From assembly GCA_947451045.1 (NCBI GenBank), contig CANFXM010000002.1:1-56583 (forward strand): a stretch of 56,583 bases of DNA, given 5' to 3'. Below the pieces are notes generated by a model. That model searched no databases and was not told where the DNA came from. It saw only the letters and a list, made by a program, of their open reading frames with translations. Shown here in pieces: positions 15,090 through 25,179 of this stretch. The DNA is from Actinomycetota bacterium. Its GTDB lineage: Bacteria > Actinomycetota > Actinomycetes > Nanopelagicales > Nanopelagicaceae. The position numbers were made by a program, and so were the translations under genes. Every line of letters starts with the position of its first letter. Position 1 is the stretch's first letter.

Positions 15090-16302
15090 AGGCTTGCGTA
15101 AGATCCTTGATCAAATCAGTTGAGTGCTCTAATCCGACTGAAAGCCGAAGAACACTCGGAGTTATTCCCATTTCCGCTTGAACCTCAGGTGCTAAACGGC
15201 GATGTGTGGTTGTTGCAGGGTGAGTAATTAGTGATTTGCTATCACCCAAATTATTGGAAATATCAATGACTTTGAGCGCATCCATAAATTTGAATGCATC
15301 CTTTTGAGTGCCTGCAAATTCAATTCCAATAGTTGTACCGCCACCGCTCATCTGCTTTTTCACAATGGCGTGCTCGGGATGTGATTGCAAACCCGGATAA
15401 CGAACAGCCTTAACTTCTTTACGGCCTTCAAGGAATTCAGCGACTGCTTGAGCATTGCTCACCATTCGTTCCACACGCATTTCAAGTGTTTCAAGTGATT
15501 TCAATAGCACCCACGCATTGAATGGACTCAGTGATGGGCCTGTGTGACGACTAAATGGAATGAGTTTTTCTTGGATGTATTCAAAAGATCCAAGGACTGC
15601 GCCCGCAAGAACTCGACCCTGGCCATCGATATGTTTTGTCGCTGAATACATCACTACATCGGCACCTAGCTTTAATGGTTTTTGCAAAATAGGAGATGCC
15701 ATAACGTTATCAACGATGACGGTTGCGCCAACTTTGTGTGCAAGTTCGCTGACCATTGCGATATCGACGATATCCATCATCGGATTACTTGGCGTCTCAA
15801 TGAATACAACTTTTGTTGGCTTACTCAATGCGCCAGCCCAAGCCGCAGGATCATTTCCTTTTACAAGTTCAGTAGTTATTCCCCATTTTGGTAGGAATTC
15901 AGTGAGCACAACATGGCAAGAACTAAACATTGATGCTGAAGCAACAACGCGGTCACCGGCGCTGACCATGCAGGCAATTGATGCAAACATTGCTGACATT
16001 CCTGAACCAGTTGCCACACAAAATTCTGCACCTTCAATTGCAGCTAAGCGTTGTTCAAACATTGCAACAGTGGGATTGTGAAAACGGCTATAAAGAAAAT
16101 GATCAGTCTCATCTGAAAAAGAATCGAGCGCTTCTTGAGCACTCGAATAAGTAAAACCACTATTGAGAAAGAGTGCTTCTGAAGTTTCACCAAAGCCAGA
16201 ACGTGCAAGTCCAGCACGCACTGCATGTGTTTGCGGATGAAGTTCCCAGGTAGGTCCATCCTGATTCTCAGGTGGCTGGTAGCCCCAAATCTTCTTGCTC
16301 AT
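15082..16302 (-). CDS. metZ: O-succinylhomoserine sulfhydrylase
   Basis: A 406-residue PLP-dependent enzyme of the Cys/Met metabolism family. MetZ makes homocysteine from an activated homoserine and sulfide for methionine synthesis. The cofactor Lys is K223 in SATKHIDGQGR, the substrate-loop Tyr/Arg are in YSRFHNPT, and the phosphate-binding turn is ATGSGMSAM. The SATKHIDGQGRV form and overall length favour MetZ over MetB or MetC. Acetyl- versus succinyl-homoserine preference cannot be decided from sequence. No ribosome-binding site is seen; CACACT ends six bases before ATG, a weak -10. Confidence 0.88.
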   Translation of the reverse strand: MSKKIWGYQPPENQDGPTWELHPQTHAVRAGLARSGFGETSEALFLNSGFTYSSAQEALDSFSDETDHFLYSRFHNPTVAMFEQRLAAIEGAEFCVATGSGMSAMFASIACMVSAGDRVVASASMFSSCHVVLTEFLPKWGITTELVKGNDPAAWAGALSKPTKVVFIETPSNPMMDIVDIAMVSELAHKVGATVIVDNVMASPILQKPLKLGADVVMYSATKHIDGQGRVLAGAVLGSFEYIQEKLIPFSRHTGPSLSPFNAWVLLKSLETLEMRVERMVSNAQAVAEFLEGRKEVKAVRYPGLQSHPEHAIVKKQMSGGGTTIGIEFAGTQKDAFKFMDALKVIDISNNLGDSKSLITHPATTTHRRLAPEVQAEMGITPSVLRLSVGLEHSTDLIKDLTQAFS

Positions 16303-16328
16303 GGGATAAGTGTGACAGAGTGAGCCCT

Positions 16329-17234
16329 ATGTCTAATACTGCGATTTCTGTCTCTGATCTAAGTAAAAAATATGGTGAGCGCAATGCGCTCTCGCATGCA
16401 ACATTTGAAGTCCCATTGGGCACCGTTTGCGGCTTTGTTGGCCCAAATGGCTCTGGGAAAACGACCACTATGCGAATGCTGTTAGGACTTATATCCCCGA
16501 CAGGTGGGACTGGCGAAATTTTAGGTCATTCAATAAAGCACCCAGAGAAGTATTTGCCGCGTGTAGGAGCGATGATTGAAGGACCTGCATTTTATCCAGC
16601 GCTGAGTGGGAGTGAGAATCTAAATTATCTTGCAACCCTCGGTGGTTTTTCAACGGATAAAGTTCAAGGACTTTTAGAACAAGTAGGACTAGGCGAGCGC
16701 GCGAAATCTAAGTACAAAACATATTCACTCGGAATGAAACAACGATTAGGTATCGCAGCAGCGCTGCTGCCTAATCCACAACTATTGATGTTGGATGAGC
16801 CAACAAATGGATTAGACCCTGAAGGAATTCAGGAAGTTCGTGATTTGCTGCGAACCCTTGCTAATAACGGAACCTCGGTTTTTGTTTCGTCGCATTTGCT
16901 TTCAGAGCTTGAAATTATTAGTGACTATCTAGTGATGCTTCGCAAGGGAGAGGTTGTTTTTACGGGAAAGATTCAAGATCTTTTGCACGCACAACAGCCG
17001 CTCATTATTGCAAAAAGCGAAAATGAAAATGATTTAACAAAAATTGTTGAGATAGCTAGAAGTGCTGGCCACCATGCCGTTATTCGAGATGGTGCAGCTC
17101 ATATTGAAGGACCAAAAGATTGGGCTGTAACTTTGAATAAAGCTGCCTTTGATGCCGGAATAACACTTTCACAATTGAGTCCGCAATTACCAAATCTGGA
17201 AGAAACTTTCTTTGAAATGACAGGTGACAAATAA
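16329..17234 (+). CDS. ABC transporter ATP-binding protein
   Basis: A 301-residue ATPase subunit with Walker A (GPNGSGKTTTMR), ABC signature (YSLGMKQRLGIA), Walker B (LLMLDEPTNGLDPEG) and H-loop (SSHLLSELE). The C-terminal extension after residue 220 is typical of the ABC-2 or bacitracin-exporter-like group. I place the start at ATG 16329; the longer listed start at 16272 would lie inside the divergent metZ gene. It is followed, with stop/start overlap, by its membrane partner. The substrate is unknown; exporters of this layout handle antibiotics, lipids or polymers. Confidence 0.9.
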   Translation: MSNTAISVSDLSKKYGERNALSHATFEVPLGTVCGFVGPNGSGKTTTMRMLLGLISPTGGTGEILGHSIKHPEKYLPRVGAMIEGPAFYPALSGSENLNYLATLGGFSTDKVQGLLEQVGLGERAKSKYKTYSLGMKQRLGIAAALLPNPQLLMLDEPTNGLDPEGIQEVRDLLRTLANNGTSVFVSSHLLSELEIISDYLVMLRKGEVVFTGKIQDLLHAQQPLIIAKSENENDLTKIVEIARSAGHHAVIRDGAAHIEGPKDWAVTLNKAAFDAGITLSQLSPQLPNLEETFFEMTGDK

Positions 17235-18040
17235 TGTGGCGCGTAGCATTTGCAGAACTTCGTAAGTTACGTCGCCCAACTTTGCTCATAGGAACAATGG
17301 GGGCAGTTATTTTCTTTAGCTCCCTATTTTCATCGCTTCTTTTTATTCTTATAGATTCACCACAAGGAAACTCGGAACGCGGACGAATGGTTGGTCGTCA
17401 AGTTTTGAGCATGTCATCTGGTGCAGTGCAAGGATTTAGCAGCGTCGGTGGATTCTTAGGAATTATTGCCCTATGTGTATTTGCTGCACAAACCGCGCAA
17501 GAATATACATATGGCACTCTAAGAAATTTATTAGTTCGCCAGCCAGGACGTTTACGGATATTGCTTGGAAAATTTGTAGCAATGAAACTGTTCGCTTTAG
17601 CGATGATTGTTGTTTCAGCGATTGTCAGCATCAGCGCTTCAGTAATTTTGGCTCCAGGCGCAAAAGTCCCAACTAATTTGTGGTTTGGGGCTGATGGGCG
17701 ACATGCGATCTTTACCACCTTTATTAACGTTGTGATCTCTGTAATCGGATATGGAACTATTGGAATGGTGCTTGGTTTGCTTCTACGCTCACCAATTAGT
17801 GCTATTTCACTCGGACTCTTGTGGTTGCTCATTGTTGAAAATTTATTAGTGGCAGTAAAAAGTTCTTTGGAAAGTTGGTTGCCGGGGGCTCAACTAAGAA
17901 TTATTGCTTCTGGTGGAGCACGAACCGGATTAGTTCCTGGAATTACCTATTCCCACGCACTTGTTGTCGGTGGAATATATGTGAGTGTAGGTGCGGCAAT
18001 TGCATCTTTCCTATTTCTTCGAAGAGATGTAGCAAATTAG
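17234..18040 (+). CDS. ABC-2-type transporter permease
   Basis: A 268-residue membrane protein with six hydrophobic segments and a long first extracytoplasmic loop, the ABC-2 permease layout. The stretch TAQEYTYGTLRNLLVRQPGR is the cytoplasmic coupling region typical of this family. Its ATG overlaps the stop of the ATPase gene (TAATG), so the two form one transporter. Substrate unknown. Confidence 0.88.
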   Translation: MWRVAFAELRKLRRPTLLIGTMGAVIFFSSLFSSLLFILIDSPQGNSERGRMVGRQVLSMSSGAVQGFSSVGGFLGIIALCVFAAQTAQEYTYGTLRNLLVRQPGRLRILLGKFVAMKLFALAMIVVSAIVSISASVILAPGAKVPTNLWFGADGRHAIFTTFINVVISVIGYGTIGMVLGLLLRSPISAISLGLLWLLIVENLLVAVKSSLESWLPGAQLRIIASGGARTGLVPGITYSHALVVGGIYVSVGAAIASFLFLRRDVAN

Positions 18041-18118
18041 AGACACTCTCCAACAACTGCCATATTTCTAAGTTAGCTGTCTTATTCTTAAGCCCTATTA
18101 CTTCCCTGGGGGTTTACA

Positions 18119-19321
18119 TTGAAACTGTATAAAGCGTGTTCTATTGCGCTTGCCCTTGGACTCACATTGACGACAACTCCTGCTATTGCAAAAAGCCCTA
18201 AACCAACTCTTGCCGAGATTGACGCAGCAAAAAAAATCGAAGCAGCAAAAAAGAAGGCAGCTGACGACGCAACCAAAAAATTGAATGCTGCAAATCAAAC
18301 TCTTAGAACTCTGAGCGCAAAAGCAAATGCAGCGCAAGCTTTATATTCAAAAGCTCAAAGCGAATTAACGATTGCCACAAAAGCTGCTACTGCTGCAGCG
18401 GCTCATGCAGCAGCTACCGCTCAGTCGGTAACCCAAGCACATCAGGTGATAGGCAAGATGGCCGCTAACGCCTACATCATGGGTGGGAGTATGAGCGATA
18501 TACAACCTTTACTCAGTGCTAACGGACCACAAGATTTGGTTGATCAACTTTCCACACTGAGCACTTTGGGTTCGCAAAACTCTGTGGCACTTGAAAGATT
18601 CAAAGCAGCAGAAGTTATTGCTCGCGCAGCCAAACAAGCAGCCGATGATGCCAAAGTTGCTCAACAAAAAGCAACAGATAAAGTTGCAGCTGCAAAGAAA
18701 ATTGCTGATGACGCAAGAGCTGAACAAGCAAAGGAAGTTGCAAAACTTCAAGTTGTACAAAATGCAATTATGAAAGAATTAGCGAGTGCTAAGAAGGTGC
18801 GAACAACACTTGAACAACAAAGACAGCTGGCATTATTAGAAGAGAATCAAGCAAATACTGCTGCAATAACCCCAGGACAGAAAAAAGTATGGCCAGATTT
18901 AGGATTCAAAGGTCGTTCAACAATTAGAACTTCAGAAGCACAACGACTCAAAGCGGTTGAGTATGCCAAGAAACAAGTTCTTGCACGCAAGCCTTATGTG
19001 TGGGGTAGCCAAGGTCCAAATTCTTTTGACTGCTCAGGTTTAGTGTTTGCTGCCTATCGTTATGCAGGACTTGATTGGCCAAATTGGGATCGACTTAACG
19101 CAGCTCTTTATGCTGGATATACAAAGCATGTTTCGCTCAATGATTTGCAACCCGGGGACCTGCTTTTCTATTCCTACAAAGGCACAATCTCGACGATTCA
19201 TCACATCACTATTTATGCGGGCAATGGAATGATGTGGGAAGCCAATTCGAAAAAGGTTGGACTCATTTTTTCAAATATTTATAGCGTTAATGGTCTTATG
19301 CCATTTGGCGGCCGGGTCTAG
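18119..19321 (+). CDS. Secreted NlpC/P60 peptidoglycan hydrolase with coiled coil
   Basis: A 400-residue RipA/CwlO-like protein: signal peptide (1-25, ending TPAIA), a long Ala/Lys/Gln-rich helical region (about 30-250) predicted to be coiled coil, and a C-terminal NlpC/P60 domain. The catalytic Cys is in FDCSGLVF and the His in HHITIYAG. The domain cleaves peptide cross-links of the wall, usually for daughter-cell separation, with the coiled coil controlling activity. Starts at TTG with GGGGG upstream. The stop codon TAG forms part of the tilS -10 box. Confidence 0.92.
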   Translation: MKLYKACSIALALGLTLTTTPAIAKSPKPTLAEIDAAKKIEAAKKKAADDATKKLNAANQTLRTLSAKANAAQALYSKAQSELTIATKAATAAAAHAAATAQSVTQAHQVIGKMAANAYIMGGSMSDIQPLLSANGPQDLVDQLSTLSTLGSQNSVALERFKAAEVIARAAKQAADDAKVAQQKATDKVAAAKKIADDARAEQAKEVAKLQVVQNAIMKELASAKKVRTTLEQQRQLALLEENQANTAAITPGQKKVWPDLGFKGRSTIRTSEAQRLKAVEYAKKQVLARKPYVWGSQGPNSFDCSGLVFAAYRYAGLDWPNWDRLNAALYAGYTKHVSLNDLQPGDLLFYSYKGTISTIHHITIYAGNGMMWEANSKKVGLIFSNIYSVNGLMPFGGRV

Positions 19322-19324
19322 TCT
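19319..19324 (+). promoter_or_regulatory. -10 element of tilS (leaderless), overlapping the upstream stop codon
   Basis: TAGTCT ends six bases (TAGCGC) before the tilS ATG at 19331. Its first three bases are the TAG stop of the preceding gene. No ribosome-binding site precedes tilS, so a leaderless internal promoter is likely. Confidence 0.5.
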
Positions 19325-19330
19325 TAGCGC

Positions 19331-20296
19331 ATGATCTCTACACCGAATACGGTGGCAATTCGAAGTGTGGTGCGCTCGTTTCTGGCGCATCATGAAGCTG
19401 GAGATTGCATTCTTGTTGCAGTCTCAGGTGGTGCCGATTCCCTAGCACTTGCATATGCAATTTCGAAGGAAGCACCATTGCTTTCACTTAAAGTTATTGG
19501 TGTCACAGTTGATCATCAATTACAAAGTGGATCGGGTGAACAGGCAAAAAAAGTTATTGCTGAACTCAATAAAATGGGTATTACTGAAAATGAAATCGCA
19601 AAAGTAAAAGTAGAAATTACCGAAGGCCTAGAAGCTTCAGCCCGTAGTGCACGGTACGAAGCTCTAGAAAAAATTGCACAAAAGTTCAATGCAGTTGCTA
19701 TTTACTTAGGCCACACTCGTGATGACCAATCTGAGTCAGTCTTATTGGGACTTGCCAGAGGTTCTGGTACTCGTTCGTTATCTGCGATGGCATCGATTAA
19801 TGGAAAATATATTCGACCACTTCTTTCAATCACCCGAATTGAAACCTTAGGTTTATGTGCAGAATCAGATATTTCACCTTGGATGGACCCCCATAACTTT
19901 GATCTTCAATTCACGCGAGTGAGAGTTCGAACTGATGTACTTCCAAATTTAGAAAAGAATTTAGGTCCAGGAATTTCTGAAGCACTTGCTCGCAGCGCTC
20001 ACCTTTTACGCGATGATGCTGATGCCCTGGATGCATGGGCTGAGAATGAGATTGCATCGATGGATTTATCAAATTTGGAATGCGAAGTACTGGCAGCCCT
20101 GCCTCGAGCAATTAGAACCAGAATCATCCGTCGAGCGATTTATAGCGCTGGTGCCCCTTCAGGCTCGCTCAGCGCCGATCATGTGAGCGCAGTTGAGGCA
20201 TTGGTCACCTCGTGGAGCGGGCAAGGGGCTGCTCACCTGCCGGGTGGTGTGAAGGTTTCACGATTATCGGGCAGACTTTCGCTCTTGCAGGACTGA
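19331..20296 (+). CDS. tilS: tRNA(Ile)-lysidine synthetase
   Basis: A 321-residue enzyme that uses ATP to attach lysine to C34 of the CAU-anticodon tRNA-Ile, so that it reads AUA and is charged with Ile. The PP-loop ATP-binding motif is SGGADSLALAYA, followed by HTRDDQSESVLLGLARGSG and the family's SPWMDPHNFDLQFTRVRVR. It is the short form without extended C-terminal domains. It is followed by hpt, as in Mycobacterium, and starts from a probable leaderless promoter. Confidence 0.94.
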   Translation: MISTPNTVAIRSVVRSFLAHHEAGDCILVAVSGGADSLALAYAISKEAPLLSLKVIGVTVDHQLQSGSGEQAKKVIAELNKMGITENEIAKVKVEITEGLEASARSARYEALEKIAQKFNAVAIYLGHTRDDQSESVLLGLARGSGTRSLSAMASINGKYIRPLLSITRIETLGLCAESDISPWMDPHNFDLQFTRVRVRTDVLPNLEKNLGPGISEALARSAHLLRDDADALDAWAENEIASMDLSNLECEVLAALPRAIRTRIIRRAIYSAGAPSGSLSADHVSAVEALVTSWSGQGAAHLPGGVKVSRLSGRLSLLQD

Positions 20297-20316
20297 TTCC
20301 GACTCAAGGGAGCACC

Positions 20317-20868
20317 GTGGACTTATCGAAGGTTGAAAGCGATATTGAACGCGTCATTGTTGACGAGAAGCAACTTCAAGAAAAAATTAAAGAACTTGCA
20401 GCTCGCGTTGATAAAGATTACGAAAATAAAGACTTGCTACTTATTGGCGTTCTCAAAGGCGCGGTTATGGCTGTTGCTGATTTATCTCGCGCACTTCAAC
20501 GACATGTTGATATGGATTGGATGGCGGTTTCATCATACGGTTCAGGAACAAAATCAAGTGGCGTTGTACGTATCCTAAAAGATTTAGATCGCGATATCAC
20601 TGGCCGCAACGTATTAATTGTTGAAGACATTGTCGATTCTGGTTTAACTCTTTCCTGGCTCAAATCAAATCTTGAATCCCGTGGTGCTGGTTCGGTTGAA
20701 ATCTTGGCGATTCTACGCAAGCCTGAATCTGCGAAAGTTGAAGTAATTGTTAAATATGTGGGCTTTGATATTCCACCTGACTTTGTTGTTGGTTACGGTC
20801 TGGACTTTGACGAGAAGTATCGCAATTTGCCATTTATTGGTGTTCTTGCAAAGCATATGTATTCCTAA
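20317..20868 (+). CDS. hpt: Hypoxanthine phosphoribosyltransferase
   Basis: A 183-residue purine salvage enzyme that makes IMP or GMP from hypoxanthine or guanine and PRPP. The PRPP-binding loop is VLIVEDIVDSGLTL, the flexible loop region is SSYGSGTKSSG, and the end FVVGYGLDFDEKYRNLPFIG is typical. I choose GTG 20317, with AAGGGAG upstream. The listed 20212 start adds 35 residues that overlap tilS and have no family counterpart. The tilS-hpt-ftsH order is the ancestral actinobacterial one. Confidence 0.94.
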   Translation: MDLSKVESDIERVIVDEKQLQEKIKELAARVDKDYENKDLLLIGVLKGAVMAVADLSRALQRHVDMDWMAVSSYGSGTKSSGVVRILKDLDRDITGRNVLIVEDIVDSGLTLSWLKSNLESRGAGSVEILAILRKPESAKVEVIVKYVGFDIPPDFVVGYGLDFDEKYRNLPFIGVLAKHMYS

Positions 20869-20903
20869 AGATCCCCTGACTACGAGACGAGATATCCAGA
20901 AAT

Positions 20904-22964
20904 ATGACAGACGAAAAGAAGACACCTAAGAAGAGTTTCCCAATCAAGAAACTTTCGAAAGATGTTAATAAAAAAGAGGCTTCGAAGAAGCCAACGACTC
21001 GCATGGGTCGCCTATTTCGTGGACCTCTTTTCTGGATTATCGTTGCAATATTTGCAGTATCAATTTTTGGTCAAATCACAAGCGCGGGAAATAGATATAC
21101 AAAAGTACAAACATCTCAAGCGCTTGCAGCAATTTCTACCTCCGAAGTCGAATCGGCTGTTGTTGTAGATAAAAGCCAAAAAATTCGATTGATTCTCAAA
21201 GCTGGAAATACAATTAACGGCTCGAGCAAAGTTGAAGCCTTTTATGTAATTCGAGAAGAACCAACAATCGTTGATGCTCTTACTGGTAATCCACCATCAA
21301 AGGGTTGGACTGTTGATGTTCCATCTCAGTCACTTCTAGTTTCCTTCCTGTTTTCGATTGCGCCCATTCTTCTCATTGGTCTGCTCTTCTTCTTCATGAT
21401 GAGCCAGGCCCAGGGTGGAGGAAATCGGGTATTCCAATTCGGTCGCTCTCGTGCAAAATTGCAAAGTAATGATGTACCAAAGACAACCTTTAAAGATGTT
21501 GCTGGTGCCGAAGAAGCTATTGCCGAACTTGAAGAGATTAAAGATTTTCTTGCCAACCCAGATAAGTATGGAGTTCTTGGTGCGAAGATTCCAAAAGGTG
21601 TTTTGTTATACGGTCCTCCGGGAACGGGTAAGACTCTTTTGGCTCGTGCAGTTGCTGGTGAAGCAGGAGTTCCTTTCTATTCAATCTCAGGTTCTGATTT
21701 TGTTGAAATGTTTGTTGGGGTCGGTGCGGCTCGTGTTCGCGATTTATTCAATCAAGCAAAAGAGAATTCACCCTCGATAGTTTTCGTTGATGAAATTGAT
21801 GCAGTAGGACGTCAACGTGGAGCTGGAATGGGTGGCGGACATGATGAACGCGAACAAACACTCAACCAACTTCTAGTCGAGATGGATGGGTTTGAAGAGA
21901 ACACAAAAGTTATTTTGATAGCTGCTACTAATCGTCCTGACGTATTAGACCCTGCATTGTTGCGCCCAGGTAGATTCGATCGCCAAATTGCAGTCGATCG
22001 CCCTGACCTCAAAGGTAGAGAAGAAATTCTCAAAGTTCATGCCAAAAACAAACCACTTGATAAAGATGTTGATCTCATTAATTACGCACGACGCACGCCT
22101 GGATTCACTGGTGCTGACTTAGCAAATGTGCTCAACGAAGCCGCACTTCTAACCGCGCGCGAAGAAAAAAAGCTCATTACAAATGTTGAATTAGATGAGG
22201 CCATAGATCGCGTTATGGCTGGCCCTCAACGCAAATCACGCATCATGAGTGATGATGAACGACGCGTCACGGCCTATCACGAAGGCGGTCATGCATTAGT
22301 GGCATTTGCGCTTCCACATACAGATCCTGTACATAAAATCACAATCATGCCTCGTGGTCGTGCATTAGGTTACACAATGGTTTTGCCAGATGAAGATAAA
22401 TATTCGACAACTAGAAATCAATTGCTTGATCAGCTTGCGTATTCCCTAGGTGGTCGTGCTGCAGAAGAACTTATTTTCCATGATCCTTCAACTGGGGCTT
22501 CAAATGATATTGAAAAGGCAACAGCACTTGCTCGTGCGATGGTGACTCAATATGGAATGACTGAAGCAATTGGCGCAATTAAATTGGGTGGCGGAGATTC
22601 AGAACCATTCTTAGGTCGCGACTATGGGCATCAGCGCGATTATTCAGAAAATGTAGCTGGAATTGTTGATCGTGAAATTCGCAATTTGATTGAAACTGCA
22701 CATCAGGATGCTTTTGATATCTTGGTTGCGAACCGTTCAATATTAGATGAAATGGTTTTGCAATTACTAGATAAAGAAACTCTGAATAAAGATGAAATTT
22801 CAGAGATTTTTGCAAAGGTAAAAGCATGGCCACGTCGTCCAGCTTGGACAGGCTCGGCAACTCGTATACCTTCTGAAAAACCACCGGTAGCTGTTCCAAC
22901 AAAAGTTATTCTAGAAGAGGCTCCAGTAAAGAAAGTTACAAAGAGAAAGCCAAAGAGTGAGTGA
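20904..22964 (+). CDS. ftsH: ATP-dependent zinc metalloprotease FtsH
   Basis: A 686-residue membrane-bound AAA+ protease that degrades misfolded membrane and some regulatory proteins. Two N-terminal membrane helices (about 35-55 and 137-160) flank a short extracytoplasmic domain. Then come Walker A ([10 protein letters not shown], about 237), Walker B ([11 protein letters not shown]), the second region of homology ([18 protein letters not shown]), and the zinc site HEGGH at about 459. The N-terminus is Lys-rich and precedes the first helix by about 30 residues. Its last bases overlap folE. Confidence 0.97.
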   Translation: MTDEKKTPKKSFPIKKLSKDVNKKEASKKPTTRMGRLFRGPLFWIIVAIFAVSIFGQITSAGNRYTKVQTSQALAAISTSEVESAVVVDKSQKIRLILKAGNTINGSSKVEAFYVIREEPTIVDALTGNPPSKGWTVDVPSQSLLVSFLFSIAPILLIGLLFFFMMSQAQGGGNRVFQFGRSRAKLQSNDVPKTTFKDVAGAEEAIAELEEIKDFLANPDKYGVLGAKIPKGVLLYGPPGTGKTLLARAVAGEAGVPFYSISGSDFVEMFVGVGAARVRDLFNQAKENSPSIVFVDEIDAVGRQRGAGMGGGHDEREQTLNQLLVEMDGFEENTKVILIAATNRPDVLDPALLRPGRFDRQIAVDRPDLKGREEILKVHAKNKPLDKDVDLINYARRTPGFTGADLANVLNEAALLTAREEKKLITNVELDEAIDRVMAGPQRKSRIMSDDERRVTAYHEGGHALVAFALPHTDPVHKITIMPRGRALGYTMVLPDEDKYSTTRNQLLDQLAYSLGGRAAEELIFHDPSTGASNDIEKATALARAMVTQYGMTEAIGAIKLGGGDSEPFLGRDYGHQRDYSENVAGIVDREIRNLIETAHQDAFDILVANRSILDEMVLQLLDKETLNKDEISEIFAKVKAWPRRPAWTGSATRIPSEKPPVAVPTKVILEEAPVKKVTKRKPKSE

Positions 22965-23562
22965 GATAAATCCAATCTCAGTTGGTGATGGCAAAGCTGT
23001 GCAGCCATACGATCAGGAACGAGTAGAACGTGCGATTCGAGAGCTACTGAGTGCACTCGGTGAAGATCCAGATCGTGAAGGATTGAAAGAGACTCCAGCC
23101 CGCGTAGCGAGAGCTATGAAGGAGAATTTTGAAGGCTTGTGGCAATCACCAGAAGATGTGCTTACGACAACTTTTGATATCGGTCATGAAGAATTAGTGA
23201 TCATCAGAGATATTGAAGTCTTTTCACATTGCGAACATCACCTAACACCTTTTCATGGTGTTGCACATGTTGGATACATACCTCGAGGAAAAATAACTGG
23301 ATTATCAAAAATTGCACGTTTAGTTGATTTGTATTCGAAGCGTCCTCAAGTACAAGAGCGCCTAACAACTCAAATTGCCGATGCAATGGTTAAAATTCTC
23401 GATCCACTCGGCGTTATTGTGATTATTGACTGCGAACATTTGTGTATGTCAATGCGAGGAGTAAAGAAATCTCACGCACGCACTACAACAAGCGCAGTGC
23501 GTGGAGCGCTTACAAATCCCACCACCCGCGCTGAAGCAATTAGTCTGATAACTAGTAAGTAA
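22957..23562 (+). CDS. folE: GTP cyclohydrolase I
   Basis: A 201-residue enzyme converting GTP to 7,8-dihydroneopterin triphosphate, the first step of folate synthesis. Zinc ligands are in [12 protein letters not shown] and [17 protein letters not shown] 22957 overlaps ftsH by eight bases. It begins a four-gene run covering most of the pterin branch (folE, folP, folB, folK). Length and motifs are standard for the type IA enzyme. Confidence 0.96.
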   Translation: MSEINPISVGDGKAVQPYDQERVERAIRELLSALGEDPDREGLKETPARVARAMKENFEGLWQSPEDVLTTTFDIGHEELVIIRDIEVFSHCEHHLTPFHGVAHVGYIPRGKITGLSKIARLVDLYSKRPQVQERLTTQIADAMVKILDPLGVIVIIDCEHLCMSMRGVKKSHARTTTSAVRGALTNPTTRAEAISLITSK

Positions 23563-23567
23563 ATTTC

Positions 23568-24323
23568 ATGTTAGTCATGGGAATTCTCAACGTTACTCCC
23601 GATTCTTTCGCCGATGGTGGAAAATTTGATAATTTAGAAAGTGCCATTGTTCGGGCCAAAGAAATGATTACTGAGGGCGTGGATATCATCGATGTGGGAG
23701 GAGAATCAACTCGTCCTGGTTCTGATCGGATCAGCATTGAATCTGAATTAGATCGCGTGATTCCTGTAATCAAAGAAATATCGAAATTAGGAACTCGGAT
23801 AAGTATCGACACCATGCGTAGCCAAGTTGCTGAGAAGGCGGTAAAGGCTGGCGCAACAATAATTAATGATGTGAGCGGAGGCCTTGCTGATTTAGAAATG
23901 CTTGCAATGGCTGCCACATTGAATGTCCCATATATCGCTATGCATTGGCGTGGACATTCAAAAAATATGAATGACCGTGCTCACTATGGCGATGTTGTAA
24001 AAGAAGTAATCGCCGAACTGCAACTGCGCATTGATGCAGCCTTAGATGCAGGTATATCTGCGCAACACTTGATTGTTGATCCAGGAATAGGTTTCGCAAA
24101 AGATAAAGAACATAATTGGGCAATCATTGATTCCATCTCAAGTTTTGTAGATTTGGGATACCCAGTACTTGTAGGTGCTTCTCGCAAGCGCTTTCTAGGG
24201 GGAGATTCACCTGATGAAAGAGAAGCAGCGACTATAGAACTTACTCGACTACTTTCCACAAAAGGGGTTTGGGGAGTTAGAGTTCATAGCGTGAAGGAAC
24301 ATAAGAATGTGATGAGTGCATGA
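23568..24323 (+). CDS. folP: Dihydropteroate synthase
   Basis: A 251-residue TIM-barrel enzyme that joins the pterin pyrophosphate to p-aminobenzoate; it is the target of sulfonamides. Signatures: MGILNVTPDSFADGG at the start, DVGGESTRPGS, and GASRKRFLGG near the end. It lies five bases after folE, and its stop overlaps the folB start by four bases. Confidence 0.96.
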   Translation: MLVMGILNVTPDSFADGGKFDNLESAIVRAKEMITEGVDIIDVGGESTRPGSDRISIESELDRVIPVIKEISKLGTRISIDTMRSQVAEKAVKAGATIINDVSGGLADLEMLAMAATLNVPYIAMHWRGHSKNMNDRAHYGDVVKEVIAELQLRIDAALDAGISAQHLIVDPGIGFAKDKEHNWAIIDSISSFVDLGYPVLVGASRKRFLGGDSPDEREAATIELTRLLSTKGVWGVRVHSVKEHKNVMSA

Positions 24324-24682
24324 GCAATCAAATAATTCTTACTGGCATTCGTGGTTACGGATATCACGGACTTTTCGATTTTGAAGCAGAAGAAGGTCAA
24401 ATCTTCTTAGTTGATTTAACGATTTCCATTGATTTAACGAAAGCATCATTGAGCGACCAAATTGCTGACACAGTTGATTATGGAGCTGTTGCAGAGTTGG
24501 TGCTAGAAGAGATTGAAGGCGAACGAGTAATTCTTATCGAGAGACTTGCTGGACGAATCGGTGATCGCGTATTAGCGCTAGATTCTCGGATAAACAGTGT
24601 GGAAATTATTGTTCATAAACCACAAGCACCAGTTAAAGCTGACCTGACAGATATTGCCGTAAAGATCACACGTAAAAGATGA
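24320..24682 (+). CDS. folB: Dihydroneopterin aldolase
   Basis: A 120-residue enzyme cleaving dihydroneopterin to hydroxymethyl-dihydropterin and glycolaldehyde. The family pattern GIRGYGYHGLFDFE at the N-terminus and the VDYGAVAELV helix are present, with the C-terminal VHKPQAPVKADLTDIAV. It overlaps both folP and folK by four bases, indicating tight coupling. Confidence 0.95.
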   Translation: MSNQIILTGIRGYGYHGLFDFEAEEGQIFLVDLTISIDLTKASLSDQIADTVDYGAVAELVLEEIEGERVILIERLAGRIGDRVLALDSRINSVEIIVHKPQAPVKADLTDIAVKITRKR

Positions 24683-25125
24683 AAGCTGTTGTGGCGCTTG
24701 GAGCAAATTTAGAAAATCCGGCTGATGCAATTCAAATGGCAATAGCCTTATTGAGGGAATCAACTGATGTGAAACTAATTTCATCCTTGTATGAAACCGA
24801 ACCAGTGGGAGGGCCGGAACAACCTAATTACATAAATGCTGTTTGTATCCTAGAAAGTGATTTGCCTGCTCTTGATTTACTTGCACTTTTGCACGGAATT
24901 GAAAAAAGTATGGGGCGCGTTCGCATCGAAAAATGGGGACCACGGGTAATCGATCTTGATTTAATACAGTATGGAAATATTTTGAGTAGTAGCGATGAAT
25001 TGGAAATACCCCACCCGCGTGCCTTTGAAAGGAAATTTGTTTTAGAACCATGGTATGAAATCGAGCCTGATGCAGTACTGCTAACACATGGACCTATTTC
25101 TCAGCTTTTGAAAGAATTGAAGTAA
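24679..25125 (+). CDS. folK: 2-amino-4-hydroxy-6-hydroxymethyldihydropteridine pyrophosphokinase
   Basis: A 148-residue kinase that pyrophosphorylates hydroxymethyl-dihydropterin before FolP. Motifs: VALGANLENP at the start, ETEPVGGPEQPNYINAV, and the signature GPRVIDLDLIQYG with IPHPR following. Last of the folate run; 54 bp of non-coding sequence follows before panC. Confidence 0.95.
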   Translation: MKAVVALGANLENPADAIQMAIALLRESTDVKLISSLYETEPVGGPEQPNYINAVCILESDLPALDLLALLHGIEKSMGRVRIEKWGPRVIDLDLIQYGNILSSSDELEIPHPRAFERKFVLEPWYEIEPDAVLLTHGPISQLLKELK

Positions 25126-25179
25126 AGGCGTAAACTTTTATTTATCAAGCCCGGTACCTGAAAGGACTGGAGCCATACG

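Noticed and set aside
16272-16328. Upstream start for the ABC ATPase
   Set aside because: It lies inside the divergent metZ coding region and adds residues not typical of ABC ATPases.
20212-20316. Longer hpt start
   Set aside because: It overlaps tilS in another frame, has no homology to Hpt, and GTG 20317 has a good ribosome-binding site.
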